Assembly (NCBI RefSeq): GCF_964355755.1
Contig: NC_092680.1
Coordinates: 17,275,001 to 17,339,000, forward strand
Reading direction: 5' to 3'
Length of the DNA stretch: 64,000 nt
DNA from: Antedon mediterranea
Taxonomy: Eukaryota > Echinodermata > Crinoidea > Comatulida > Antedonidae
Within the stretch, counting starts at the first letter, position 1. Each line of letters starts with the position of its first letter. A model generated the notes under the pieces. It had not been told where the DNA came from. It saw nothing but the letters and a program-made list of their open reading frames with translations, and did no database searches. Both the position numbers and the translations under genes were made by a program. Of this stretch, positions 21,828 through 31,948 are shown one piece after another.

Positions 21828-22632
21828 AACGCATGCGTAGATTAGGAAACTTTCAGTCGATTCTGCTATTATTATAATAATATTGATATCCCTCCTACAC
21901 TTTGAGGATACGGATTGGATGTGATCGCTCCGCTTATTTCTACACAATAATCTTTAATTTGAAAGTAAAGCAATATTTTCGTTGTGAAAGTGTGTTGTTT
22001 CCTTGAGACTACCACAATAAATTGCAAAATTTCCCCGTTCCGGTTAGAGAAAATCACCTTTTGATATCTTCTCTTGTGCGTATGATTGATAGTTATTTCT
22101 GAACCGGATGTATCAACACATTGTGCTCAGTATCCACTTTTTTATCAATCCGGTACTTTACGAACCTGGTGGTTACTCAAGTCAACAAGAACGATATCAT
22201 CTTAATATTTAGTACACTGTTGAACTCCGGAATTAAAATGTGATCACTATCCAATCAATACACGTCATACATTGTGACATGCTCAGAGAGAGAATTCTCC
22301 TCCAATTTTTTTTCTTCAAATTTTTTCTTTTAGGCGGACGAACTATGGCCTACTAATGTTTGTTACTGAAAAGCTTTCTTTATACCTGTTTATTGTGCAA
22401 TTCATGTGGGCCATAACGGTAGTAAATTCAACAACAAAAACCAAAATTTATAAAATACAAACAGTGAAAGGCACAAGCAAAAGCAAAATTACTAATTTTA
22501 ATTTTCTACAATTCATCATTACTGTTAATCCCCTACAATAATTATAGTAATGTTACAATTTTTTCCAGATGCGACGACTAACGTTAGGCGGTTTTTAGTC
22601 CATCATAATCACCAATCAGCTTCATATGCTTA
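21828..22632. other. Intergenic stretch between PTPN9 and the Gypsy element
   Basis: This holds the presumed PTPN9 promoter and 5' UTR, then non-coding AT-rich DNA up to the target duplication of the LTR element at 22628-22632. Short frames here carry no recognisable protein signal. Confidence 0.5.
22628..22632. repeat. Target-site duplication of the Gypsy element (left)
   Basis: GCTTA immediately precedes the left LTR and is repeated at 29304-29308 after the right LTR. Confidence 0.9.
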
Positions 22633-22892
22633 TGTTATGTCTAGCTATGGTGCCAGTAGGCAAGATGATACATTTGTTTATCAGTATACACTTCCTATGT
22701 TATCAGTTGGTTTACAAATACCACCTGTAACTATACCAATTTGTATGAGTCATATAGATAGTAGAATTGTGAATAAAAGAGTTGTTAAAAAGTAGTCGAA
22801 GTGAATGCATCTATCTTTGAGTCAGCTTTACAATACTTTACATTATATTACAATACATTACTACTGTACAAAGGTACTGGGGGTATATAACA
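22633..22892 (+). repeat. Left LTR (260 bp)
   Basis: It begins TGTTATGTCTAGCTATGG and ends GGGGGTATATAACA. It is identical by eye to 29044-29303. It contains an AATAAA at about 22772 that could serve as polyadenylation signal. Confidence 0.95.
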
Positions 22893-22894
22893 AA

Positions 22895-22911
22895 TTGGCG
22901 ACGAGGATCGG
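22895..22911 (+). other. Primer-binding region of the Gypsy element
   Basis: TTGGCGACGAGGATCGG lies two bases past the LTR, where a tRNA 3' end primes minus-strand synthesis. TGGCGAC is a usual start in Gypsy elements. I do not assign the tRNA. Confidence 0.6.
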
Positions 22912-22933
22912 ATTTTAAATTCTAAGTGATACA

Positions 22934-23479
22934 ATGGCTGGAATTTCACCACCAGTACCGTTTCTACCTACTCCAGGCAAATCAACGTTAAAGTTTGAAC
23001 AATGGTTTGAATTTTTTACAAATTATACTCTTGCGTCTGGAAGTGACCGATGGAATGCTGAAAGAAGAAAAGCACTATTACTACATTGTCTTGGTACTGA
23101 GGGTCAACGTATTTACAGCTCTTTACCAGAAAGAGAAATTGATCCAAATGATGATGTTAATTCATATGATGCAACTGTTGCCAAATTGCGGGCACATTTT
23201 AACCCAAGATTAAACGTTGTAGCGGAAAGATACAAATTTCGTCAACGTAGACAACTCCAGGATGAAACATCAGATGAGTACGTAAGAGAACTTCGACAAT
23301 TATCAATTTCATGTAATTTCGGTGTAATAGCTGATGAAATGATAAGAGACCAGTTAGTTGAGAAAACTAATTCTTCCCGTATTCGCGAAAGATTACTTCT
23401 GGAACCTGAACTTACATTAAATACTGCCATAGAAATTGCAAGGCAATGCGAACATGCTGCAAAAGAATGCCAAATAATA
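22934..23479 (+). pseudogene. gag: Gag, N-terminal part, interrupted
   Basis: It starts at ATG 22934, 41 bases past the LTR, and is open for 182 codons. The region has the Gypsy gag look: an opening run with FEQWFEFFTNYTL, then AERRKALLLHCLGTEGQRIY, a middle with AHFNPRLNVVAERYKFRQR and SDEYVRELRQL, and an ending in AIEIARQCEHAAKECQ. A 2200-bp transposon follows at 23480, so translation from this copy runs seven codons into foreign DNA and stops at 23506. The rest of gag (basic segment and zinc knuckles) continues in the same frame from 25684. No other break is seen. Confidence 0.88.
23476..23479. repeat. AATA target duplication of the 2.2-kb element
   Basis: AATA flanks the inserted element on both sides (23476-23479 and 25680-25683). 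Taking one copy away with the element leaves gag in frame, which supports exact element boundaries. Confidence 0.75.
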
Positions 23480-23818
23480 CAGTGGGAAAGCCACTTCGCG
23501 TTTTGACCGTTAAATCGTGTAAAATCGACTTACTTCCGCATTGACGATTTTGAAGCGCCACCTATCGTTGAAAACTGAAACCACGATTTTTCGTCGCCTA
23601 GCAAATAAGTGCTGTTTTATTTTAAGCTCTCATGAATATTTAAGAACCGCCCAACATTACCTATTATGGTAAAAGCATTTCCTAATAAGTATAATTGAAT
23701 AACCAATCGGTTTCTTTCAAAGAAACCGAAGCTAATACAATACATTCGGCGACTGAAGTCGGGACTCGTGAAATTTATAAATGTGGTACGATTTGACTAC
23801 TGTGTTGTTGTCCATTTT

Positions 23819-25294
23819 CTGAATAGTCGGAGGTGCATCCCAACAAATTAAAACAATTATAATCAATTGTTTTATCAAGAATAATATTAGTTTAATCGAG
23901 TATGATATATTTCTATCCTGTTCAAAATTTGTTGGTGTATTCTCAGGCCTCGAAAGGTAGGTACATTTTCTAGCTGTGAGCGTGGTTTCGGCAACGCGAG
24001 ACACGTGTGTCAGTATAGGCGATAGCGAGACGTGTGTTGTACCATGGATTAAAGAATAGAATTCTTTAATCCATGGTTGTACTGTGTTGATGCTGATCCG
24101 ATAGTCGTTAAGTTGTACTGATTACGAGTATCATTGGTCCTGGCCGGCCTAGCCTGGTGATCTGATCCCCCCCAAAAAATACTTTTTTTCAATCAGTATT
24201 AATATATTATTTGATTTATTAGGCTCAATAGATGCCTAGCTAGGCTACTAGTAGGCCTAGGCCTAGATTATAAATAATAATAGTAAATACTGTAATTTAA
24301 TTAATAAAATACAGCTTCCATTTGCCTTACTTTTATGTCATCATATAATATATTATAATTATATATACAACCAGACATTAAAATTTTTTAAAATAATATT
24401 TATTATTTTTTCTGACACTTTCAGGAATCGTTGATGATGCAGAGTTCTTTTTCTTTGTGACTTCAAACTGAGAGTGAAGTGGATAAAAAGATGACACTGT
24501 CATACCCAAACTATAATTTAATTATTTAAAACAAAATGTTGAATTACAAAAATGTATGTTGCAGAGGATTTAGATGAATATTACAATACAAATATTTATG
24601 TTGAATGCAAACCTACTACACTATACTCTGTAAATTATGTTATTGTCATGTGGTAGACCTTAAAAATTGAATATTTATTGTATGTTAGGGCTATTTTATA
24701 TTTTATTATTATTAATACTGAATTAGTTTAATATTTATACTACAATGTATTAATTTATATTATAGTATACAGTACTACTACTACTAGTTTGTACATGTTT
24801 TTACCCAAAAAAAATGAATAAATAATTTGTTATTCAATCTAATTGCTTGTTTGTTCATCAATAGCAAAACAATTGTAAGCAAGTATATAACAGTTCTTGT
24901 TAGCCGCTTATTTCAGGTCATATTATTAGTATTAGCTAGGCCCGACGCGCCCGATCACAACGTCACTAAGTGACTTTCCGCCCCTGGAACCATCGCTCGC
25001 TAATAGGGCTAGGCCTCGGACTCGTATAAAAGCTATTATAATAGTTATGATAAATATTCCTCAACTAAAATGTATACTGTGATAAATAAACAAGTAATAA
25101 TATACGTTGTATTGGAATGTATTTATTTATATGAATTCTTATATGCGGACAATTATAAACATCGCGTATATCGTTCGCTATAAATAAATTCATAAACACG
25201 ATGACGATGAGTTTACAAAATGGCGGTTTCGCTAGTTTTCGATGGAACAAATAGTGGTACCTTTAGTTTGAATAGTCGGAGCTGCATCCCAACC
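23819..25294. repeat. Direct repeat pair within the 2.2-kb element
   Basis: CTGAATAGTCGGAGGTGCAT at 23819 recurs as TTGAATAGTCGGAGCTGCAT at 25269, both followed by CCCAAC. The interval between them (about 1.4 kb) may be a later insertion or the product of a duplication. Confidence 0.6.
24041..24077. repeat. Perfect 17-bp-arm hairpin
   Basis: The arms ACCATGGATTAAAGAAT and ATTCTTTAATCCATGGT enclose a 3-base loop (AGA). It lies within the 2.2-kb element. Confidence 0.9.
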
Positions 25295-25683
25295 ACCGAA
25301 TTTTGTATCTTAATATCGTATTCTGTAGATTATTAATTTTTCTAACAGGGATTTTAAATTCAGGACTGTTCAATTTTTCTAAACATTTTATTTTAATGAT
25401 TTTCTAGGGTACAATTTCGGAAAAAAGACATTGGTTGATTTTGCCGTTAAATTACAGATTATCGTTTTGTTCAAATACATTTAATTTTACATGAGAATAT
25501 ATTAAAACCATTTATGAATTTATTTCACTAACAATATTTTTCCGATAATCAGCTAAATTTACAAATATTGTGTTTTTCCAACACCCTAAAATTGAGCAAT
25601 TTTCAACTAAATTAGAAAAGTAGGGCGCCCTCTCCGAGTCGAAATTTGACACGATTTGTCGACTGGCTGTCCCACACTGAATA

Positions 25684-28600
25684 GGTAAAGCTGAACTACC
25701 ATTACCTGTTGAGCAGATACGAAAGAGTAATTACAAACCTAAACAACAGCCAGCAAAATACAAATCCAGTGAGTACTGTTTTCGTTGTGGTTCGAAATCG
25801 CACAAAGCAAATGATGTCAAATGCAAGGCAAAGAAAGCTAAATGCAATAAATGCCGTAAGATAGGACATTTTGCTAGTGTTTGCAGAAGTGTTGAAATTG
25901 AAAATATTGATGAAACCATGTCTGTTAATGTGATGGTTAACAGAAAATTACGCACTGACGTATTGATAGGTCATTCAGCAAAAGTGAACATGACCATAGA
26001 TACTGGTTCACCAGTTACAATTCTACCCAAAAGAATCTATAATCGATATTTTGTCAACGAAGCTCTACAAAAGGCGTCAATCAAACTGATGACCTACTCC
26101 AAGGAACCGATACATGTGCATGGATTTGTGAATTTACCAGTTACCCTTGCCAGTGAGCCAGAGAATAAAGTGCACGCGAAGATTTACATTGTAGAAAAAG
26201 GATCGCCTATTCTCGGGATGGACTTGATTAGCAACCTAAATATTAACATTGTGAAAGGACAAATTGCTTACGTCCAAGTTGCTAAAGATATTACTACAAT
26301 TGATGATGCTGAATACAAGCAAGAACTGAAAAAGAACTATCCAAGATTGTTCAATGGGAATGTGGGGCTCGCGAAGGATTTCGTACATAAAGTTATGGTC
26401 CGCGAACACTGTACACCGAAAATTCAGAAATTACGAAGCTTACCATTTACGGTAAGAGACAAAGTTGCTAAAGAACTTGATAGGTTAGAAAGCCAAGGAA
26501 TTATAGAGAAAATTAATGCAAGTCCTTGGGTAAGTCCTATTGTCGTAGTAGGTAAAAAATCCGGTGATGTACGTATTTGTATAGATTTAAGAGAAGTTAA
26601 CAAAGAACTTGTAGTAGACCAATTTCCTTTACCTGATATTTCAGAATTATTCAATTCATTGCATGGTGCTACTGTATTTTCTACGTTAGATCTTAGATCT
26701 GCGTACCATCAATTGACATTACATAAAGAAAGTAGGGATTTAACTGCTTTTATTACGCATCAAGGCCTTTACCGTTATAAGAGAGTATGTTTTGGTCTTG
26801 CTTCCGCACCATCTGCATTTCAGAAAACAATGAGTTCAATCCTAATGAATGCAAAGGGGGTACGTTGCTATCTTGACGATATTGTTGTCTTTGGTAAAGA
26901 TGAACATGAACATGCTATTAATATGGAAAATGTTCTAAGTAAAATACAAAAGGCAGGGTTAACGCTAAACCTTGATAAATGCAAATTTAGAGTGAAACAA
27001 ATTTCATACTTAGGTCATACAATTTCGGCTTCAGGACTTCAACCTGATAATGACCATGTAAAAGCCATAATCGAGGCAAAAATTCCAAACAACATCTCTG
27101 AATTGAGAACTGCTTTGGGAATGTTTGGATACTATGCAAAATTTGTACCAAATTATGCGACTACATCAGAACCATTAAGGTATTTGCTAAGGAAAGAAAA
27201 TGCGTTTGTGTGGGGTACTGAACAACAAGCCGCATTTGATAAATTAAAGAATAGTATTGCTAAAAGTACTGCATTGAATTTGTTTGATCCCAAATTACCA
27301 GTGATTGTTACCACTGATAGTTCAGATTACGGAATAGGCGGTGTGCTAAGTCAAATTAAGGATAACATTGAAATTCCTATTGCATTTACATCCCGTACAT
27401 TAACAAGTGCAGAGCGTAATTATTCAACGGGAGAGAAAGAAGCATTAGCTTGTGTATATGCTTGTAAAAAATGGTTTAATTACTTATGGGGTAACAAATT
27501 TACATTACGTACTGACCACAAGGCTAATTTAAAATTGCTAAGTTCATGTGCTACAGGTCATAAAACCATGCGAATTGCTAGATGGGCAGAGTGGCTACTT
27601 AATTTAGATTATGTGATTGAATATGTTACAGGGCAAAATAATTCTGTTGCCGATGCTTTAAGTAGACTCCCCATAACAGAAAATAATCCTTCTGTTGATA
27701 ATAGTGATGAATATGTATTAAGTTATATATTGGATGCTAACACTTGCATTACAAAACAAGAGTTAATTAAGGAGACAAATACTGATCATGTGTCAACATT
27801 ACTTAAGAAGTATATTACAACTGCATGGCCAAGTAAGAAAATGTTAAATGAAGAATTAAATCCTTACTACCTTGTAAAAGATGAATTGTGTTTAAATGAT
27901 GATTTAATTATGAGGGGGGAGAGACTGGTAATCCCAAAATCATTGCAATGTAAAATAATTGATGAAGCACATACTGCACATCAAGGTATTGTACGAACTA
28001 AAAACAGGATTAGAGAACTATACTGGTTTCCTGCTATAGATCGTAAAGTAGAAGATAAAATTAAGAATTGTGAACCGTGTCAAAATAGTGATAAGACGGC
28101 TAAAACTTACAATGCGCCATTACAACCAATTGCGTTACCAGAACATGCATGGCAAAAAGTTGCTATTGATATAATAGGCCCATTTGAAAAGGGACCTAGA
28201 AAGTGTAGATATGCTATTGTGTTAGTTGACTATTTCAGTAAATGGCCAGAAGTTTCTTTTACTAATGATATTACATCTACATTTGTATGTAATTTTCTCG
28301 ATCAGATATTTGCAAGAGAAGGATTACCAAATGAGTTGGTATCCGATAATGGGAAACAATTTGTATCCATAGAGTTTGAAAATTATTTAAAGGAGAGAGG
28401 TATTAAACACATTAGAACATCATTGTACTATCCTAAAAGTAATGGATTAGTTGAAAGAATGAATAGAACAATTAAACATACCATTCAAATGGCCAATGAA
28501 AATAATAAGAATTGGAATGAGGCCATGTTAGAATTTCTTATGATCTATCGATCTACACCTCATGCTGTTACAGGCATATCTCCTGCAGAATTATTACATA

Positions 28601-29013
28601 AGCGTAAATTAATTACTACACTAAATGTAAGACCTACAGATGGTTACCAAAATGGAATTAAACATACTGAGGTAAAGGAACGAGTTAAAAAGTTCCAAAT
28701 TAAAAGTAAGAAGTATTACGATGATAAGAAAAATGTGAGAAAACCACAATTTAAAGTGGGAGATTCAGTACGAATTAAGAATCCGAGACATGTTGATAAA
28801 TCAAGTAATAAGTTCTATACTGGAGGAAAAATTAAAAGAATTGTTAGTAATGCTACATATGAGCTAGATGATGGAAAGATCTGGAATGCTAAATACCTAA
28901 CAAATGATCTAACCACACAGAAACAGAAAGATACTGTTGTACATACATTTGATAAAGATAGACCTAGACGTGAAGTTTATAAACCACGTTGGTTAATTGA
29001 TTACACTCCCTAA
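25684..29013 (+). CDS. gag-pol: Gag C-terminus and Pol polyprotein of the Gypsy element
   Basis: One frame is open from the end of the inserted transposon (25684) to TAA at 29011; an internal ATG lies at 25918. In order: basic gag tail; zinc knuckles, the second a perfect CNKCRKIGHFASVC at 25843; retroviral-type protease with DTGSPVTILP at about 26000; reverse transcriptase with RICIDLREVNKE, FSTLDLRSAYHQL and the YLDD catalytic box near 26868; RNase H with TTDSSDYGIGGVL at about 27313 and YVTGQNNSVADALSR; integrase with the HHCC finger (HTAHQGIVRTKNRI to CEPCQ, 27970-28083) and core motifs AIDIIGPF, VSDNGKQF and LVERMNRTIK; and a C-terminal chromodomain-like or GPY-type tail that I cannot subtype. 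There is no stop between gag and pol, so the element uses a single fused frame. All catalytic motifs look intact; only the gag insertion disables it. Confidence 0.93.
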   Translation, partial: GKAELPLPVEQIRKSNYKPKQQPAKYKSSEYCFRCGSKSHKANDVKCKAKKAKCNKCRKIGHFASVCRSVEIENIDETMSVNVMVNRKLRTDVLIGHSAKVNMTIDTGSPVTILPKRIYNRYFVNEALQKASIKLMTYSKEPIHVHGFVNLPVTLASEPENKVHAKIYIVEKGSPILGMDLISNLNINIVKGQIAYVQVAKDITTIDDAEYKQELKKNYPRLFNGNVGLAKDFVHKVMVREHCTPKIQKLRSLPFTVRDKVAKELDRLESQGIIEKINASPWVSPIVVVGKKSGDVRICIDLREVNKELVVDQFPLPDISELFNSLHGATVFSTLDLRSAYHQLTLHKESRDLTAFITHQGLYRYKRVCFGLASAPSAFQKTMSSILMNAKGVRCYLDDIVVFGKDEHEHAINMENVLSKIQKAGLTLNLDKCKFRVKQISYLGHTISASGLQPDNDHVKAIIEAKIPNNISELRTALGMFGYYAKFVPNYATTSEPLRYLLRKENAFVWGTEQQAAFDKLKNSIAKSTALNLFDPKLPVIVTTDSSDYGIGGVLSQIKDNIEIPIAFTSRTLTSAERNYSTGEKEALACVYACKKWFNYLWGNKFTLRTDHKANLKLLSSCATGHKTMRIARWAEWLLNLDYVIEYVTGQNNSVADALSRLPITENNPSVDNSDEYVLSYILDANTCITKQELIKETNTDHVSTLLKKYITTAWPSKKMLNEELNPYYLVKDELCLNDDLIMRGERLVIPKSLQCKIIDEAHTAHQGIVRTKNRIRELYWFPAIDRKVEDKIKNCEPCQNSDKTAKTYNAPLQPIALPEHAWQKVAIDIIGPFEKGPRKCRYAIVLVDYFSKWPEVSFTNDITSTFVCNFLDQIFAREGLPNELVSDNGKQFVSIEFENYLKERGIKHIRTSLYYPKSNGLVERMNRTIKHTIQMANENNKNWNEAMLEFLMIYRSTPHAVTGISPAELLHKRKLITTLNVRPTDGYQNGIKHTEVKERVKKFQIKSKKYYDDKKNVRKPQFKVGDSVRIKNPRHVDKSSNKFYTGGKIKRIVSNATYELDDGKIWNAKYLTNDLTTQKQKDTVVHTFDKDRPRREVYKPRWLIDYTP

Positions 29014-29030
29014 ATGTAACATGTGAAATT

Positions 29031-29043
29031 AGGAGGGGAGAGA
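29031..29043 (+). other. Polypurine tract
   Basis: AGGAGGGGAGAGA directly precedes the right LTR. This is the plus-strand primer site of LTR elements. Confidence 0.88.
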
Positions 29044-29303
29044 TGTTATGTCTAGCTATGGTGCCAGTAGGCAAGATGATACATTTGTTTATCAGTATAC
29101 ACTTCCTATGTTATCAGTTGGTTTACAAATACCACCTGTAACTATACCAATTTGTATGAGTCATATAGATAGTAGAATTGTGAATAAAAGAGTTGTTAAA
29201 AAGTAGTCGAAGTGAATGCATCTATCTTTGAGTCAGCTTTACAATACTTTACATTATATTACAATACATTACTACTGTACAAAGGTACTGGGGGTATATA
29301 ACA
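29044..29303 (+). repeat. Right LTR (260 bp)
   Basis: Same ends and same sequence by eye as the left LTR. It is followed by the GCTTA duplication at 29304-29308. Confidence 0.95.
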
Positions 29304-30322
29304 GCTTACTTAGCTTTTGAAGGTGGTCACTATCGGCATCTTTACAAATGTTTTTGTTCCCAATTTTATGACATCGAGGAACACACAATGGCGTTCCTCG
29401 GAACCCGAATGTTAGAATTTGTGACGTAATACGGGTGTCAATGCTCTGTTTGGAGTAGGCGGCCTACTCTCAGCTCTAGCTTGGGTTCGAATCTTTACGG
29501 AATTTTTTTTAATGGAAAAGAAAGTGTTTAGAGTTCAGTTAATTTAGGACATAGGTAAGGCGATTCCCACCGTCAAAACAATGTATAGTAAATTGTCATG
29601 ATGCAAACACACTAATCGTGCTATCTACTATAGTAGGCCTATATATAGTATTATAGTACTGTATTATTATAGTATACTATTATAATAGGGGATGCCTCTT
29701 GCCATCGTAGGCATGTTGCGTGGGGTGCGTCCAAAATTATTGACACTTATGTGTGGGAGGTGCGGGTGCAGAATGCGCTACCCCTGATAACTAACAATAA
29801 ATAACAAAGTAGGTCTAGTTGGAAATTAAATTGTTTTAAACGTAAAAAAGGGGGAAATTTAAAATTCATGCAGCCAGCACCAAACCACTGAAAAAAGGAG
29901 ACGCCTTCGGTGTACGTGACGCACCAGATGAAGCGGATACCAATACAAAAATGACAATCAGTACAGTTTAACATCCCCTTCAATGTCGATCCATACTCAT
30001 CATGACATACTGCAGTGTCAATCGTCAGAGAGGAGGCCAGGATATTAATTATTATGTCTTATATTATAGGGCTAATTGACGCACACGATACGGTGTTAAT
30101 TCGTCCACATGTCCGTTACAGTGTCCCGTCCGGATGTACATTAAATGTATCCACCAGCGTCAGTTCTACCATGTTTATTCCCCCCCCCCCCCCACTATAA
30201 TGTTTATTTAGGTCATGGAGTTACTTACTCCATGTTTAGGTGCTATAGATTACTTCCATCGGCTAGTAGGAGTGAGCGAGTTGGCCTCCTGAATCCATTC
30301 CGATATTAATGGCTCGTCAGGT

Positions 30323-30342
30323 CATGGAGGTATACCTCCATG
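30323..30342. repeat. Perfect 20-bp palindrome
   Basis: CATGGAGGTATACCTCCATG. A related imperfect palindrome, CATGGAGT-TACTT-ACTCCATG, lies about 110 bases upstream, at 30213. Confidence 0.8.
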
Positions 30343-30606
30343 GTCAGGTACGGTAAGGCATCTTGGTCATTTGATGCGCGTAAGCCTACTTTACATCTTA
30401 TTTTGAATGTGTATTGGATGCTTTAATGATGTTCGGACAATTTAATTAAGCATGTCCGATAATTTATATTATTTGTAGACTCACACAAACCAGCATTCAA
30501 TGGACAGTAAAAATGTAATTCAAAGACTTAGAGAAAATTATGTTACCATATATACAAGGAAACTTTGTATATTTTCAAGTTTTAACAATTAATAGATATA
30601 TAAATA

Positions 30607-30895
30607 AAGACATTATTGTTCCTCCGAAAAAGTAATTTGTTTAAAATGTATATGTTGAATATAACCAATTCAATGTCACATAGTTTTACACAAAAATTAG
30701 ATTAAAAATACATGAAAAACTGTAATTTAAAGGTAAAAAAAGTCAATTTGACTGTTTAATTTATAAATGAAAGCATTTTTTTTTTCGCTTTAAAGTGATT
30801 ACAAAGATAACCAATTCAAAGTCGGTCAATTATTAATATTATTAGTCCGATGATCTTCATTCTTCATGTTTTTAGGAGACAAAATAATACATCTT
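30607..30895. mobile_element. MITE family F copy 2, diverged
   Basis: It follows the same word order as 19648-19973: GAAAAACTGTAATTTAAAGG, TCAATTTGACTG, TTTTTTTTTCG, CTTCATTCTTCATGTTTTTA and GACAAAATAATACATCTT. The left end is decayed. Confidence 0.6.
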
Positions 30896-31739
30896 GAATG
30901 ACCCGTTTTTATGTTCCGGTTTCTACAGGATCCTCATCATCGCATTTAAAAATATTTTTTTATTTTACTTCGATGAAATGAAATGTGAATTATTTCGAAA
31001 TAGGAAAAAACCGAGCAGCCTATTCTTTTCTTTACAGTTACTATCAGTAAATCTTAATAACATAGAGGGCGGACTTCTAAAATATGTCGATATCAGAAGC
31101 GATTTTGATTTAAAGCTCATGCCAGAAAACTTGTTTTCAATGATGTTTTAATAACAATATTTTACTCAAAGCTTACGAATGTTATCTTATGCGAACGAAC
31201 ATTTAAACGTGTCCATGAATGATGTTTTATATTCTGATAAACCAGAATAGCAATGTTGTTTAAAGGATACAACATGCACGTCATACCAGAGAGATGTAAC
31301 ATTTACATCTCCCGGGTCATACCGGCCATGTTCATACTAAAGTAAAAGCATATTTTGTAAATATTCATGATATTAGTTAATTAATTTACAGGGTTAATGT
31401 TATGTGTATTAAATTCTTGCAACTTGTGTTTTTCAGTAAAACTAATAATGATAAAAGTAAACTTTAACTAATTAAATATACAAAAGCGATCAGAACAAAG
31501 ACCATCTTTTGTCTTTTGACCCAGTCGAGTCATATTTCACATGGTAGAGAGACTTGCTGACTCAGATTAAAAGAAAAAAAAATAGTAGAAAATGTATAAT
31601 TATTTCATATTAAGCTAGCAATAACATAGTCATATACGATTACTATAATTTAAAAAAAGGAAAAATCATGTTCCTTTGTTTTTTGATGCGATGCGCGTTG
31701 AGTTCGTCATCAGTGTCGCGAACTCTCAATTCCGTGTTG

Positions 31740-31774
31740 TGACGTCACTGTACAATACAGTAATCGCCATCTTG
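31740..31774 (+). promoter_or_regulatory. CRE and YY1-type motifs upstream of UBE2R
   Basis: TGACGTCA (31740-31747) is a perfect cAMP-response element. CGCCATCTTG (31765-31774) is the reverse of CAAGATGGCG, the YY1-type core. They lie 175-210 bases before the ATG in a CpG-richer stretch, a plausible core promoter. Function is inferred. Confidence 0.55.
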
Positions 31775-31948
31775 CGTCAAACAAAAACAGTGAACTGGAC
31801 GAACTGGTCGAGAGCGAGGAGAGTTAGTAGAAACCTGTCATAAATTGAATCGTTTTATATTTTCCATTTCCAGTTTTATTCAATTTTTAAGTAAAGACGA
31901 AAACCACCTTACTATTATTGTTTTTAGGAGTTGTTTTAACGTCCATTG

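Larger units (their letters stand above)
23480..25679. mobile_element. 2200-bp non-autonomous TIR transposon inside gag
   Basis: It runs from CAGTGGGAAAGCCACTT to GACTGGCTGTCCCACACTG. The ends are inverted with gaps, and similarity continues weakly inward (AAATCGTGT on both sides). No long frame is present. The interior has a 17-base-arm hairpin at 24041 and a direct repeat of GAATAGTCGGAG at 23821 and 25270. A 4-bp (or 3-bp) duplication argues against hAT, which the CAGTG ends might suggest. The class is not assigned. Confidence 0.8.
22633..29303 (+). mobile_element. Ty3/Gypsy-type LTR retrotransposon
   Basis: The element is 6671 bp including a 2200-bp insertion. It has LTRs beginning TG and ending CA, a 5-bp target duplication GCTTA, a primer-binding region at 22895, gag-pol in one frame, a polypurine tract at 29031 and no envelope gene. 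Domain order is gag, zinc knuckles, protease, reverse transcriptase, RNase H, integrase, which defines the Ty3/Gypsy class. The LTRs read as identical, so insertion was recent. It sits between PTPN9 and UBE2R. Confidence 0.95.
29309..31730. other. Intergenic region upstream of UBE2R
   Basis: No gene seen. It holds a C-run at 30181-30193, two CATGGAG palindromes (30213 and 30323), a family F MITE at 30607 and AT-rich DNA. A B-box-like GGGTTCGAATC at 29483 is not part of a foldable tRNA. Confidence 0.6.

Noticed and set aside
25918-29013. Retrovirus with an envelope gene
   Set aside because: After the integrase stop at 29013 only 17 bases separate Pol from the polypurine tract, so no env is encoded.
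29431-29515. tRNA gene
   Set aside because: Only a B-box-like GGGTTCGAATC is seen. No matching A box or foldable cloverleaf.
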